DNA of 64,000 bases from Actinoplanes sp. NBRC 103695. GTDB taxonomy: Bacteria > Actinomycetota > Actinomycetes > Mycobacteriales > Micromonosporaceae. Below are positions 1 through 8,666 of the stretch, piece by piece. The notes below the pieces were generated by a model, which was given only the letters and a program-made list of their open reading frames with translations, had not been told where the DNA came from and searched no databases. Location: assembly GCF_030269485.1 (NCBI RefSeq), contig NZ_BSTL01000018.1:62001-126000 (forward strand). The letters are read 5' to 3'. Numbering within the stretch: position 1 is the first letter of the stretch; each line of letters starts with the position of its first letter. The translations under genes and the position numbers were made by a program.

Positions 1-7
1 CGCGCAG

Positions 8-292
8 TTGCGCGCGAAGACGATCGAGGCGCTAACCGATGCCGGCATCCCGCACAACGCGACCGGCCAGGTTCTCCGGGTATCGCCGGGAAACGACCTG
101 CGGGTCTGGTTGTCGTTCTGGCCTGACACTGGCGTGGAGGAACAGAACCTCCGGACGTTGGCTGAGCAGATCGAGAGCGCACTTGCCGACGCGGGGCTTC
201 ACCTCGAATCGATCAACCTGGCTGAGCACCTGGAGACGACCGAACGCCTGGTACGCCGTGAGTCTCTGCGCGTAGCCGAGGGCACCAGCTAG
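8..292 (+). CDS. Hypothetical protein, possibly 3' end of a longer gene
   Basis: 94 residues counted from a TTG start at 8, but the frame is open to the window edge, so the true start may be upstream. The product looks like a soluble protein: a beta-rich N-terminal half (VLRVSPGNDLRVWLSFWP), then a helical, acidic C-terminal half. I recognise no family. It is the only plus-strand gene on the left of the element and converges with the HTH gene ending at 437. Amino acid composition supports coding; function is unknown. Confidence 0.5.
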   Translation: MRAKTIEALTDAGIPHNATGQVLRVSPGNDLRVWLSFWPDTGVEEQNLRTLAEQIESALADAGLHLESINLAEHLETTERLVRRESLRVAEGTS

Positions 293-436
293 GGAGACGC
301 GCGGGCGGCTGGTTCTGCGTGTTTCAGTGCGGGCTGACCTACAGCGGACGCGGACACGCGTACAGGAATCCGCGCGGCGAGTCCTCGCCAAGTTGGCGCG
401 CCGGAGGCCAGAACCGGGTGCGGAGAACACGGCGGG

Positions 437-1084
437 TTAGGGTTGCGCCTCGCCGGTCGTTGTGGACGCGGCGGCAAGCAGGCGCTGCGCAGTGCGCTGC
501 GCAACACCGAGTTGGCGCGCCAGCTCGATGCCCAAACCGCGCCGGTCCCGGCCGGTGGCGTCGGCCTCGCTCAGCAGCTCGACGGCGGCCGAAAGGCGCG
601 GGTCGTCCGCGTACGGGTGCGATTTGCGGGCGCCGGTGGTGCCCGGGGTGCGGCCGGTGGACTGCCGCCCGGTGCGGGCGTCGGCGACGGCCCACACCGT
701 GCGGCGAAACCATCGGCGGCGGATCCTGCCGTCCGACAGCTCCTCGGTGCGGTCCGCGCGGTCGAGCAGGGTATCGGGCAGGTTGCGGTACGAGCCGTAG
801 CCGAGGATTTTCGCCGCCGTACCGGAGCCGACGAGGTCGTCCGGGTGCCCGCGGCGGTCGACCTTCGTCAGCTCGGCGCGTTTCGCCGCCTGGTGCGCGG
901 CGTGGAATGCCTCGATGTCGGCGAGCCAGAACCACTCGGTGCCGTCGTGGGTGAAGCCGTCGGGGAACCCGAACCGGGCACGGTGACGGTGCCAGTGGTT
1001 GACCGTGGAGTATGCGGAGCCGGTGTGCGCGACGACACCGGCCCGGTCAAGGGCGGTCCGTCCACCGATGGTGCGTCTGGCCAC
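437..1084 (-). CDS. DNA-binding protein with two AlpA/excisionase-like HTH modules
   Basis: 215 residues. The GTG start at 1084 is chosen because AGGAGAGG lies 8 nt upstream; the longer open frame upstream is low-complexity Arg/Pro. Two similar segments are seen. Each pairs a helix-turn-helix-like stretch (TGSAYSTVNHWHRHR; GTAAKILGYGSYRNLPDTL) with an aromatic wing (TEWFWLADIEAF; RRRWFRRTVWAVAD), the pattern of MerR/AlpA-type excisionase folds. The C-terminus has a third helical stretch (ELARQLGVAQRTAQRLLAAA) that also looks like an HTH. It is the last gene of the second minus-strand block. A role as recombination directionality or regulatory factor is possible but only inferred. Confidence 0.6.
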   Translation of the reverse strand: MARRTIGGRTALDRAGVVAHTGSAYSTVNHWHRHRARFGFPDGFTHDGTEWFWLADIEAFHAAHQAAKRAELTKVDRRGHPDDLVGSGTAAKILGYGSYRNLPDTLLDRADRTEELSDGRIRRRWFRRTVWAVADARTGRQSTGRTPGTTGARKSHPYADDPRLSAAVELLSEADATGRDRRGLGIELARQLGVAQRTAQRLLAAASTTTGEAQP

Positions 1085-1343
1085 GGTGTCATCCTCTCCT
1101 GGACGCCCGAGACGCTGGTCGTCGCGGCCTGTTCCTCGGGCCACTCGACGGGGTGCCGGCCGTAGCCGAGGGCGGGCGCGGTCCTGGACTCCCCCGTAGG
1201 ATCGGCGGCACGTCCCGGCCCGGGTAGAGGCGGTGTGTGACCCGCTGGGCGCCCGGGTGGGCGAGGTGGCCGGACGGGGTTGCACGCACCCTCGGGTGTG
1301 CCCGCCCGGCCACCGACCCGCCGCCGAGGTCGACCGCCCGCAG

Positions 1344-1715
1344 CTACACGTGCGGGCGCAGCAGCCGCCACGCCACGTGCGCCATCCGGTCAACCGGCAG
1401 CGCGGCCAGTTTCGCCCGGCTGGTGGGTCTGAGCGCGTCGTATACGGTCAGGATCGCTGCGGCGGTGGTCGCGTCCACCACCACCCCGTCGATCTTGCGG
1501 AACGCGCCGCGCTGCGCCTCGCGCAGCACCTCGATCACACGCGGGTCACCGGCGCTGGCGTCGTCCGGCAGCGCCTCGATCCAGACCAGGTCCGGGCAGT
1601 CCGGGCAGGTCACGAGGTGCCGGTCCTCGGTGACCCGGGTGATCGGCCCGTCGTCGGCGCCGCACACCGGCCCTGCGTAGTGGACCGCCTTCGCGTGCCA
1701 GTACCCGGACTTCAT
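1344..1715 (-). CDS. Hypothetical protein with Cys pair
   Basis: 123 residues. The ATG at 1715 overlaps the stop of the upstream gene as ATGA. The N-terminal half has C (AGPVCGAD) and CPDCPDLV, possibly a small zinc site, and the sequence opens with MKSGYWHAKAVHYAG. The C-terminal half is helical (REAQRGAFRKIDGVVVDATTAA). Similar small proteins occur on actinobacterial plasmids and ICEs, but I cannot name a family. A gap of about 260 nt with no convincing gene separates it from the HTH gene at 437-1084. Confidence 0.6.
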   Translation of the reverse strand: MKSGYWHAKAVHYAGPVCGADDGPITRVTEDRHLVTCPDCPDLVWIEALPDDASAGDPRVIEVLREAQRGAFRKIDGVVVDATTAAAILTVYDALRPTSRAKLAALPVDRMAHVAWRLLRPHV

Positions 1716-2809
1716 CGCTGGTCGCCGTCCCCCTCCGCCGTCATCGGGGCGTCGAGCAATGTCGGGTCGAAGGCGACACCGAGGCGGGTGCTGACGGTGC
1801 CGTAGACGGCCAACAGGAGGCCGATGATGTCGCCACTGAGCCGCTCGTCGAAGTCGTGCGCGATCCGGCAGGCGTCGCGCAGTGACCGGCAGGTGTCGGT
1901 GAAGGCCGCGACGAGGGCGGCGTGGTCGTCTGTGCGGCTGCATGCGATCACCTCGGCGGCGGGGTACGTGCGTTCCTCGCCGGTCGGGAACCGCAGCCGG
2001 TAGCGGTCAACACGGGTTCCGTCCGGCGCGTGACCGATGTCGGTGACGGTCCCGAGGCGGTACTCGACAGCATCCCGGGGTTGCCGTACCCGCGCGCCGA
2101 AGTTCAGGTCCATCGAGGGCCTCCGGTCGGTCGGCTCCTCGGCCGCCGGTCGGAGACCGGCGCTGTCCGTGGCCTGCGCTGTATCCGGCATGGGCTGTTG
2201 ATCTTCCGGCGGCTCCCAGACGCCGAGAGGGTGCCCGGCGGTGATCCGGGCGCGTCCCGGCCGCAGGGTGGCGAAGACGTTGCTGTAGTTGGCGTGCAGG
2301 TCGCCGCGTACCCGTAGGAGTTTCTTGCCGCGCGTGTACTTCGCCGGCATGGCGTCGGTGACCCGGGAGATGAGCCCCATGAGGTCCCGGCTCTCGATCA
2401 GCGTGGCGCAGCCTTCGCAGGCACTCCACCGTTCGCCCCACATCTGTGACGGCCCGGCGCTGGTCTCGACGCTGCGGGTGCGGGCGGCGAGGTGGCGGCG
2501 CTGGTAGTCATGCAGGGCCACGGTTCTCGATGTGACGATCTGGGTGTCGGTCCGCTGGTCGGCGCACCAGTAGATCCACGCGGCGCCCAGGGCCGAGCAG
2601 AAGTCACACTCGATGATCGGGTCGACGATCTCGGTCAGCGGTGCCGGGTCCGCCTGGTGGTCGCTGGTCTCGCCGCGCTGCTCGGCAGCGTGGATGAAAT
2701 CGAGCACCCCGCTCGGCGACAGGCGGCGTTGCAGCGCACGTCGGCAGGTGCGGCAGTACGGCGGAATCTGCTCGGGCTGCACGGCCGCCCAGCCCGGGTT
2801 GCTCGTCAT
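1712..2809 (-). CDS. Hypothetical two-part protein with CxxC motifs
   Basis: 365 residues. The ATG at 2809 overlaps the upstream stop. The N-terminal part carries three Cys pairs: CRTCRRAL near residue 20, CDFCSALGAAWIYWC near 70-85 and CEGC near 135. These are likely zinc-binding knuckles. A segment with AKYTRGKKLLRVRGDLHANY follows. After a Pro/Glu-rich linker (about residues 200-235) a second module begins at MDLNFGARVRQPRD; it contains a Tudor/SH3-like beta stretch (RYRLRFPTGEERTYPAAEVI) and then a helical tail. The internal Met could suggest two fused proteins. Part of the coupled accessory block; function unknown. Confidence 0.6.
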   Translation of the reverse strand: MTSNPGWAAVQPEQIPPYCRTCRRALQRRLSPSGVLDFIHAAEQRGETSDHQADPAPLTEIVDPIIECDFCSALGAAWIYWCADQRTDTQIVTSRTVALHDYQRRHLAARTRSVETSAGPSQMWGERWSACEGCATLIESRDLMGLISRVTDAMPAKYTRGKKLLRVRGDLHANYSNVFATLRPGRARITAGHPLGVWEPPEDQQPMPDTAQATDSAGLRPAAEEPTDRRPSMDLNFGARVRQPRDAVEYRLGTVTDIGHAPDGTRVDRYRLRFPTGEERTYPAAEVIACSRTDDHAALVAAFTDTCRSLRDACRIAHDFDERLSGDIIGLLLAVYGTVSTRLGVAFDPTLLDAPMTAEGDGDQR

Positions 2810-4083
2810 GACAGGTCCTCCACGGTTGCCGCCTCGGTCGCCACGGCCGCTGCGATATCGGCTTGGAACTCGAAGGCGTGGTCGGTGCAGAACAGGACGA
2901 CCTCGGTCCACTCCTGCTCCGGGCTGACGTCGGGCTCGTCCGGTTCGGGCAGCATGCAGGTGCCGTCGCAGCCGCAGGAGGCGCCGTCGTGGCGGATGGT
3001 CAGCCGCGACACCGGAGGCTTCGGGCACGGACCGCCGTCGCGCTCCGGGATGAACTCGGCGTTGAAGGTCGGGATGGTGATCCGGCACGTGCACGTGGCG
3101 CCCTCGGCCGGCGGTGGGCTCAGCAGCTCTCTGCCGTCGCGGCGGCGACCGTACACATTGACGTACGGAGCCGTGTCGGTCCGACGGCGCGTGACCTCGT
3201 TGTTCGACTCGTGTCCGCCGTCGCGGTTGGGCAGTTCGACGGTGAGGGTTTTGGTGTTGACCCGCACGACCGGGTACCAGACGTTGAGGACGCGTGCCTC
3301 GTCGCCGGGCCGGAAGTCGTCGCGCGTCCACGAGCGGAAGACCCCGGCCGTCTCGAGGGCGGCCAGTTCGCCGCGCCAGTAGCCGATCTCGTCGGTAAGG
3401 TCGGCGAGCGCGACGTCCATCTCGGCCAGGTCCGCGAAGTAGGCGCCGGAGCGTTCCCCGGTCGGGTCGAGCCCGTCGCGGCGGCGTTGCAGGCGCCGCT
3501 GTTCGGCCTCCAACCGCTCGACGCGGCCCACGGTCACGCGTGGGTTGTGCCGGTACCGCTGGGTCGACGAGGTGGCCTCGGCCCGGCGCTGCCAGTAGTG
3601 GCCGGTGGCGAGCTGCGCGCGGGCCGCGTCCTCGGCCCGATTGAGCCGGTTGAGAAACCCGGCGTACCGGTCGTTGATCACCGGTTGGCCGGGCGGCACC
3701 GCCTCGCGGCGGGCATCGACGGCGGCGAGGCGTGCGGTGGCGGAAGAGATCCGAGCGTCGGCCAGCTCGGTGTAACGGGCCGCCCGCCCGGCGGCCCGCA
3801 CCGCGCGGTCTGCCTCGATGGCCGCCGTGGCGTTGGACGACGAGGTGATCGTGACCTCGACCGTGTGGCCGGCCGCGCGCAGCGCGGCGGCGAGGCGCTC
3901 GATGTCGGGCAGGCGGGGACGGCCGTACCGCGAGTGCGGTAGGTACCAGGCGCCCTCGTCTCCGATGAGACGGGAGTATCGCCATCCGCCCGAGGCGGAC
4001 CCGATGACCGCGTCGGTGCCGTCGTGGCGGGTGGTGCCGAATACCAGGGTTCCGGAGGCGCGGGTGTGCCCGATGCGGATCAC
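2806..4083 (-). CDS. DUF3560-like protein
   Basis: 425 residues. The GTG start at 4083 overlaps the previous stop as GTGA. The N-terminus has a beta-rich stretch (TLVFGTTRHDG, GWRYSRLIGDEGAWYLPHSR). A coiled, Arg/Glu-rich middle (about residues 85-210) contains AVPPGQPVINDRYAGFLNR followed by RAEDAARAQLATGHYWQRRAEA, the DUF3560 signature as I recall it. After a coiled-coil stretch, a small beta domain (DDFRPGDEARVLNVWYPVVR) leads to a Cys-rich tail (CTCR, CGCDGTC). DUF3560 proteins are common on plasmids and ICEs of actinobacteria; their biochemical role is unknown to me. Confidence 0.65.
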   Translation of the reverse strand: MIRIGHTRASGTLVFGTTRHDGTDAVIGSASGGWRYSRLIGDEGAWYLPHSRYGRPRLPDIERLAAALRAAGHTVEVTITSSSNATAAIEADRAVRAAGRAARYTELADARISSATARLAAVDARREAVPPGQPVINDRYAGFLNRLNRAEDAARAQLATGHYWQRRAEATSSTQRYRHNPRVTVGRVERLEAEQRRLQRRRDGLDPTGERSGAYFADLAEMDVALADLTDEIGYWRGELAALETAGVFRSWTRDDFRPGDEARVLNVWYPVVRVNTKTLTVELPNRDGGHESNNEVTRRRTDTAPYVNVYGRRRDGRELLSPPPAEGATCTCRITIPTFNAEFIPERDGGPCPKPPVSRLTIRHDGASCGCDGTCMLPEPDEPDVSPEQEWTEVVLFCTDHAFEFQADIAAAVATEAATVEDLS

Positions 4084-4571
4084 GATGGGTCTCCGTCCGG
4101 GTTGGGCAGCCCGGCGAGGAACCGTTCGACGTGCTCCCGCAGCCGCGTCACGCGGCCGAGCTCTTCGCGGAACGCGCCGCCGATGGCCCGGTAGCCACTC
4201 GGGTAGGGCTCGACGTTGAGGTAGCCGGGCTCGGCCGGCCGGTCGGCCTCCGGGCGCTGCGCCCCGGCGTCGGCCTGCGTGATGGCTTCCCGCCAGCGTT
4301 CCTCGACCCCGAGCAGGCAACGCCGCAGGAATGCTGCCTCGTCGACGGGCAGGTACAGCGGCACATCGGTCGGCTCGGAGATGGTCAGCCGGTATATGTC
4401 GTTGATGACGTACCGGTCGGCTGCGGAGGCGTACACCGTGAATCGGGTGTCGGAGTCCAGCACGCGGAAGACGAAGGCGTACGCGGCATCGGGAAGAAGG
4501 TTGTCGGCCAGGTAGGTGGCAGCGCACTCCGCCCGTACCGGGCCGTCCGGATTGACAATTCGGTATCGCAT
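4080..4571 (-). CDS. Hypothetical protein
   Basis: 163 residues with a clean ATG start and a GTGA overlap with the DUF3560-like gene downstream. The first half is beta-rich (MRYRIVNPDGPVRAECA, FVFRVLDSDTRFTVYASAAD) and the second is mixed, with a helical C-terminus (REELGRVTRLREHVERFLAGL). No Cys clusters, signal peptide or membrane segment. I do not recognise the family. The tight coupling to its neighbours suggests a shared accessory function. Confidence 0.6.
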   Translation of the reverse strand: MRYRIVNPDGPVRAECAATYLADNLLPDAAYAFVFRVLDSDTRFTVYASAADRYVINDIYRLTISEPTDVPLYLPVDEAAFLRRCLLGVEERWREAITQADAGAQRPEADRPAEPGYLNVEPYPSGYRAIGGAFREELGRVTRLREHVERFLAGLPNPDGDPS

Positions 4572-4586
4572 GAGGGGTACTCCTGG

Positions 4587-5132
4587 TCAAGAGGTCGTTG
4601 GTGCCGCGGCGCGGTCGGACTCGTCGTCCTCCCACGGGCGGAGCAGGGCGTTGAGCGGGGTGGCGATGGCCTCGGTGACGACCCAGACCGGAATCTCCGC
4701 GTGTCCGGTGGCGTGCTGCCGGTCGCATACGTGCAGCACGGCGGCGAGGGCCTCGGCGAGCGCGGCGGTTGGCGTACCGGGCGGGTAGTCGGCCTCGATC
4801 GCGGCGAGCATCGCCTCGACCCGGGTGACCGGCACGATGCGGTACCGCACGTCGATGGGCAGCCTCACGACCACCTCGCGGTGGTCGCGGGTGCCGAGCA
4901 CGACCGTGCCGGCTTCCTGGTTGCCGCCGAGTTGGATCACGTAGACCCGGCTGAAGCGGGTCAACGCGGGGGTGACGGTGCGGTGCGGGTAGCCGTGTTC
5001 CCGCGCGGTCTTCAGCATGGCCGCGCGGCCTTCGGTGCCGACGAGGACGAGTTCGGGAATATGGACGCCGGTCAGGTCGAGACGCGGGTAGGCACGCGGA
5101 CCGGCCGTGCGGCGGGGCGTGGTCGAGGGCAT
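4587..5132 (-). CDS. Hypothetical protein
   Basis: 181 residues. The product mixes strands and helices (IPELVLVGTEGRAAMLKTARE, VYVIQLGGNQEAGTVVLGTR, VVVRLPIDVRYRIVPVTR) and ends in an acidic helix. RYRIVPV partly echoes the start of the next gene (MRYRIVNP). Separated by only 15 nt from the gene starting at 4571, so probably cotranscribed. No known domain recognised. Confidence 0.55.
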   Translation of the reverse strand: MPSTTPRRTAGPRAYPRLDLTGVHIPELVLVGTEGRAAMLKTAREHGYPHRTVTPALTRFSRVYVIQLGGNQEAGTVVLGTRDHREVVVRLPIDVRYRIVPVTRVEAMLAAIEADYPPGTPTAALAEALAAVLHVCDRQHATGHAEIPVWVVTEAIATPLNALLRPWEDDESDRAAAPTTS

Positions 5133-5221
5133 CGCCGATCTCCTGAGGTTGATGACGGGCTATGGGCGAGGCGCAGGAGCCGTCGCGCGGGAGGGGTGGT
5201 GGACCGCCGTGGGTGAGCGGT

Positions 5222-5692
5222 TCACCACCGTTGGCTGAGGCGCCGGATGACGTAGGCGAGGAACGCGTCGCGTTCGTGGCCAAAACGCAGCTTCGCGGCG
5301 ATCTCCGCGAAGGGCTGTACGGCGTCGTCAAGGGCCTTGCGGCGCGCGTCGTTGCGGTCGCGGGCCAGCGCCGCCAGGAGCGCGGAGGCGGCGATGTCGA
5401 GGGCTTCCATCTCCCGGCGGGTGCCCTCGTCGACGCGCTCGCCGGTGTAGCGGGCCTCCGGGTACACCGAGACCCGCTCGCCGTCGCGGGTCACCAGCAC
5501 GGCGTACCGGCCGCCGATCGTGTTCGCCGGGACCTTCGCGTAGTACCGCTCCTGGCCGTGACCGTCCTGCCAGGCGTAGTACTTCTTGCCGTCGCTCTCG
5601 CGGCGGCCAGCGAAGGTCCACACCTCCTCGACGCGCCCCGCGCGGGCCGACTCGTCGCCGGCCTGCGCGGCGGGAGTCTGGTCGTCGGTCAC
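5222..5692 (-). CDS. Hypothetical protein
   Basis: 156 residues. The GTG at 5692 is chosen because it overlaps the upstream stop as GTGA. After an acidic/Ala-rich N-terminal 20 residues, the core has an alternating aromatic/charged stretch (KKYYAWQDGHGQERYYAKVP) and short beta segments (GRYAVLVTRDGERVSVYPEA), then a helical region ending FLAYVIRRLSQRW. It resembles single-domain proteins encoded on actinobacterial conjugative plasmids, but I cannot assign a family. Confidence 0.55.
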   Translation of the reverse strand: MTDDQTPAAQAGDESARAGRVEEVWTFAGRRESDGKKYYAWQDGHGQERYYAKVPANTIGGRYAVLVTRDGERVSVYPEARYTGERVDEGTRREMEALDIAASALLAALARDRNDARRKALDDAVQPFAEIAAKLRFGHERDAFLAYVIRRLSQRW

Positions 5693-6297
5693 GGCCGCGC
5701 CTCCGCATCGTTGCTGGCGGTCAGCGGCGGTGCGGCCCCGAGTTGCGGTAGGCCGCCGTTGAGCCGCTGGCCGATGCGGTCGAGGCTGATCGCCGCGTAC
5801 GCGGTCAAGTGCGCGCCCACGGCGAGCGCCTGCGCGCCGGACAGCAGCACCACGACACGGCGGCCTGCCGTGTCGTGCGCCTGCAACTCGACGTGCCCGT
5901 TGGACAGCGGCCGGACCGGCAGGAACTCCTCCGGCAGTGCCGCGCCGGGGAGCGCCGCCTCGATTGCCTCGACCAGTGCCGCCCACCGTTCGCGGACGAG
6001 GGTGTCCCAATGCGCGGCGTGCGCGGTCAGGTTGGCGTGTTCGGCGTGGCTCGCCGAGTGCCCGGCGAGGGCGCGGGCGACCTCGGCGCGGGCATAGGCG
6101 TCGCAGACCTCGTTGACCAGTGCGATAACCGCCTCGGCCGTCGTCGCCGGTTCGTGCGTCGGTGTGGCGGTGGGCGCGGTGGGGACTGCGGCGGTGCCGG
6201 TGGCGGGGTGGCCTGTCGTACCGGGGTGGCCGGTCGTGCCGGGGCCGGGCGGGGTGTCCCCGCCTCGGCCCCCGTGCCGGCCGGTGGGTCGGCGCAT
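5689..6297 (-). CDS. Hypothetical protein with Gly/Pro/Thr-rich N-terminus
   Basis: 202 residues. The first 50 are low complexity (TGHPGTTGHPATG, TAPTATPT) and probably disordered. The remainder is a helical region (VIALVNEVCDAYARAEVARAL) followed by a small mixed domain (LSNGHVELQAHDTAGRRVVVLLSG). Begins 2 nt after the DUF932 stop at 6299 and overlaps the next gene by 4 nt, so it belongs to the same transcript. No family recognised. Confidence 0.55.
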   Translation of the reverse strand: MRRPTGRHGGRGGDTPPGPGTTGHPGTTGHPATGTAAVPTAPTATPTHEPATTAEAVIALVNEVCDAYARAEVARALAGHSASHAEHANLTAHAAHWDTLVRERWAALVEAIEAALPGAALPEEFLPVRPLSNGHVELQAHDTAGRRVVVLLSGAQALAVGAHLTAYAAISLDRIGQRLNGGLPQLGAAPPLTASNDAEARP

Positions 6298-6298
6298 G

Positions 6299-7285
6299 TC
6301 AGACCGCCAGCAGCTCGAACGCGCGGGACTTCAGGTCCGCACCGGCACCGGTCAGCGCCCGCGTGGCGCGGGCCACGTCGGTCTTGGCCGGGGCGAAGTG
6401 GTCGAGGTACTCGGTGACCGCCTGGAACCCGGCCCACCGGGTGCCCTTGATCGCTTTCTGCGTGTCGGCGTCGCGGATGAGGTACCGCAGCGTCGCGGTC
6501 CGCTGTTTGGCGTTGTTCTTCGCGGTGTCGGAGGCGTCGTCGGCGACCGGCCAGAGCTGCGCGACGATCTTCTCGAACTCCCCCATGGTCAGCGCCTCGT
6601 TGATCATCTTCTCGGCTTCGGTCTCGAACGCCGCGAACGCCTTCCACATCAGCCCGAGCGCCTGCCGCGCCTCGGCGATCTTGCTGGTGATGTTGGAGGT
6701 GTGCCGGAACGTGTACGAGGCCCGGGACCGGCTGTAGGCGAGGCGCTGCGTGTTGGCGCACACGATGCGGACCGGGGTGGCGTCCAGGCGCAGCGAGGCG
6801 GTGCCGTCGTGCGAGGTGGTCGCGGCCAGGTACAGGTCGAGGTCGTCGACTCCGGCGACCGTCATCGCCTGCGGCAGTTTCATGGTCACGAAGACGCTCT
6901 TGCCCTTGCGCATCGAGCCCGCGGTCTCGAAGTGCGCGCCGGACTCGTCGACCAGGAGGTTGAGGGTCTCGGCGACCTGTTCGTTCTGCACGGTGGTGTA
7001 GTCGTCGCCGACGATGCCGAGGTACTCGGTCGCGCCGGTGACCGGGTTGGTCCGCACCGTCATGTACTTGTCGGGGCAGTCGACCTTCGTCACGCCCTTG
7101 GTGGTGAGCTCGATGCCCTGGACGGCGATCTTGCGGACCTCCCAGCCGCCGAGCAGCGCCTTGCTCATGACCTGCTCGGCGGTCATGCAGTCGTCGGTGA
7201 CGGTGCCGAGCTGGTGCCAGGCCGAGAGCCGGGCGGAGGCGAAGGCGGTCTGACCGTTGGCGAAGGTTTCCAGTTCGTGTGCCAC
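6299..7285 (-). CDS. DUF932 family phage/plasmid-like protein
   Basis: 328 residues, typical for the DUF932/TIGR03299 family. Recognisable features are the N-terminal SAWHQLGTVTDDCMTAEQVM, the YTTVQNEQVAETLNLLVDESG segment around residues 97-118, TPVRIVCANTQRLAYSR in the middle, and a C-terminal helical part with KGTRWAGFQAVTEYLDHF. Such proteins are frequent on phages, plasmids and ICEs, and their role (DNA replication or recombination accessory) is not settled. A small hairpin at 7330-7350 lies in the 170-nt gap upstream, so it may have some independent regulation. Confidence 0.85.
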   Translation of the reverse strand: MAHELETFANGQTAFASARLSAWHQLGTVTDDCMTAEQVMSKALLGGWEVRKIAVQGIELTTKGVTKVDCPDKYMTVRTNPVTGATEYLGIVGDDYTTVQNEQVAETLNLLVDESGAHFETAGSMRKGKSVFVTMKLPQAMTVAGVDDLDLYLAATTSHDGTASLRLDATPVRIVCANTQRLAYSRSRASYTFRHTSNITSKIAEARQALGLMWKAFAAFETEAEKMINEALTMGEFEKIVAQLWPVADDASDTAKNNAKQRTATLRYLIRDADTQKAIKGTRWAGFQAVTEYLDHFAPAKTDVARATRALTGAGADLKSRAFELLAV

Positions 7286-7329
7286 GGTGGCGCTCCTTAC
7301 GAGTCGTGTGACGTTCGGGCGGGCGGCGG

Positions 7330-7350
7330 GCCGGGGGTTGCAACCCCGGC
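7330..7350 (-). terminator. Hairpin upstream of DUF932 gene
   Basis: A GCCGGGG/CCCCGGC stem continuing through TTG/CAA with one bulged G, with almost no loop. It sits between the stop of the gene ending at 7457 and the start of DUF932 at 7285. No T-tract follows, so it may be an attenuator or a protein site rather than a true intrinsic terminator. Confidence 0.35.
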
Positions 7351-7456
7351 CGCGCCGTCAACAACAATGTTTCCTACCTCCACGGTCGGATCAAGTCGAT
7401 CCGGGCCGGTCGATGGAGGTTTCTGCGGCGAATCTGGCGCCGCCGCACGGCGTGGC

Positions 7457-8035
7457 CTATCGGGTGTCGGTGGCCGGCCGAATGCCGCCGTCCGGGCCGT
7501 ACACGTACACGCGGACGGTTTTGAACGGCGCCGGTAGGTACACGGTGTAGCCGTGCTCGGGGATGAACCGGGTCCAGTAGGCGCGGGTCATCCCCAACAG
7601 GTACCGGTCGGGTTTGTCGCCGTGCGACCCCGGCGGGATGATGCCCGCGCCGGGCCGGTCCGTGCGGGCGCGGCGGTGCCGACCGATGGCGATATGTGGG
7701 CACAACGTCACAGCGGCGGTAAGGCACTCGGGGTGTCCGGGCGGGTCGGCGTAGCGCATCAGCTCGGCGGCCCGGGGACCGCCGAGGAAGGCCACCCAAT
7801 AGCCCATCGGCTCGCCGCACAGCGAGCACCGCCGCTCGACGGCCAGTCGGGTCGAGATGGTGGTGTTGATCGTGGTGAAGTCCACGTGCGACCCGCCGCC
7901 GGTCGGGTCGGGGTGCACGTTGACCGGCGGGATCGGCAGGCCGCGCCGCGCGTCGCGGGGACGCGCGGCCAACGCTGCGGGGATCTCGGGCGGGATGCCG
8001 GGCCGGTCCGGGCCGGGGGCCGAGGGGTCGGTCAC
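7457..8035 (-). CDS. Hypothetical protein with CxxC
   Basis: 192 residues. The GTG at 8035 is chosen because it overlaps the upstream stop as GTGA. The N-terminus is Pro-rich. Then FTTINTTISTRLAVERRCSLCGEPMGYWVAFLGG contributes one Cys pair, and PPGHPECLTAAVTLCPHIAIG brings further Cys/His, consistent with a structural zinc site of the CxxC/HxxC type. The C-terminal half has an aromatic stretch (TRAYWTRFIPEHGYTVYLPA). I do not recognise the family, but similar Cys-rich small proteins recur in this accessory block. Confidence 0.6.
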   Translation of the reverse strand: MTDPSAPGPDRPGIPPEIPAALAARPRDARRGLPIPPVNVHPDPTGGGSHVDFTTINTTISTRLAVERRCSLCGEPMGYWVAFLGGPRAAELMRYADPPGHPECLTAAVTLCPHIAIGRHRRARTDRPGAGIIPPGSHGDKPDRYLLGMTRAYWTRFIPEHGYTVYLPAPFKTVRVYVYGPDGGIRPATDTR

Positions 8036-8574
8036 GGCGCACCGGCCGGGCGGGCGGACCGGGCATCGGTCACCGTGATGTGCGGTTGCTGCGAGCGCAA
8101 CACGGCGAGCGCCTGTTCCCAATCCGCCTCGGTGGTGCGCAAGGTGACCGGTTCGAGGTTCGCCCCGGTCATCGTGAGCGCCATGATGCCGGCCGCGTCC
8201 GCCGAGTCGAACACCGCCACCATGTCACCACCGGCGACGAGGAACACCTCGGCGCCACCGGGCACCGGTGCGCCGGTGGTGCCCGTGAGCCGGTACCGGG
8301 CGACGGTGCGCCGGGCGACGGCGCGACCGGGGACGGCGCGCGACCGGCGGGGCCGGGCCGGGCGCAACACCGTGACGAGGCACGGGCGGCGGGCGGGCCG
8401 GTACCCATTGGCGCCAACCACGGGGCACAGCGGTTCACCGTCTACGTGCGACCACGCCGGGCGCGGCCCGTGTGCGGCAAGCCACCGGCGCGGCGGGCGT
8501 GCGGTGGCCGGTTCGTGGCACACCGGGCACGCCGCCCGCGCAACGACGACCCGCCGGTACGTGATGATCTTCAT
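8032..8574 (-). CDS. Hypothetical protein with N-terminal Cys pair
   Basis: 180 residues. ATG at 8574. The N-terminus MKIITYRRVVVARAACPVC leads to a Cys pair and a later Cys (EPLCPVVG), followed by a basic Arg/Pro-rich stretch. The C-terminal half is a mixed alpha/beta unit (AEVFLVAGGDMVAVFDSAD, WEQALAVLRSQQP). Probably translationally coupled to the gene ending at 7457. Unknown function. Confidence 0.55.
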   Translation of the reverse strand: MKIITYRRVVVARAACPVCHEPATARPPRRWLAAHGPRPAWSHVDGEPLCPVVGANGYRPARRPCLVTVLRPARPRRSRAVPGRAVARRTVARYRLTGTTGAPVPGGAEVFLVAGGDMVAVFDSADAAGIMALTMTGANLEPVTLRTTEADWEQALAVLRSQQPHITVTDARSARPAGAP

Positions 8575-8666
8575 GAGGGGTTCTCCCGTTCCAATCGTGG
8601 GCAGAGGCGGGCACGGCCGGGATCGGGTCTGGCCCATGGTGGGCCGGACCCGATCCGGGCGGCGCG

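Noticed and set aside
1085..1343. Small minus-strand frame of 74 codons (1089-1313)
   Set aside because: Composition is Arg/Pro/Ser low complexity in all frames and there is no good ribosome site; left unannotated.
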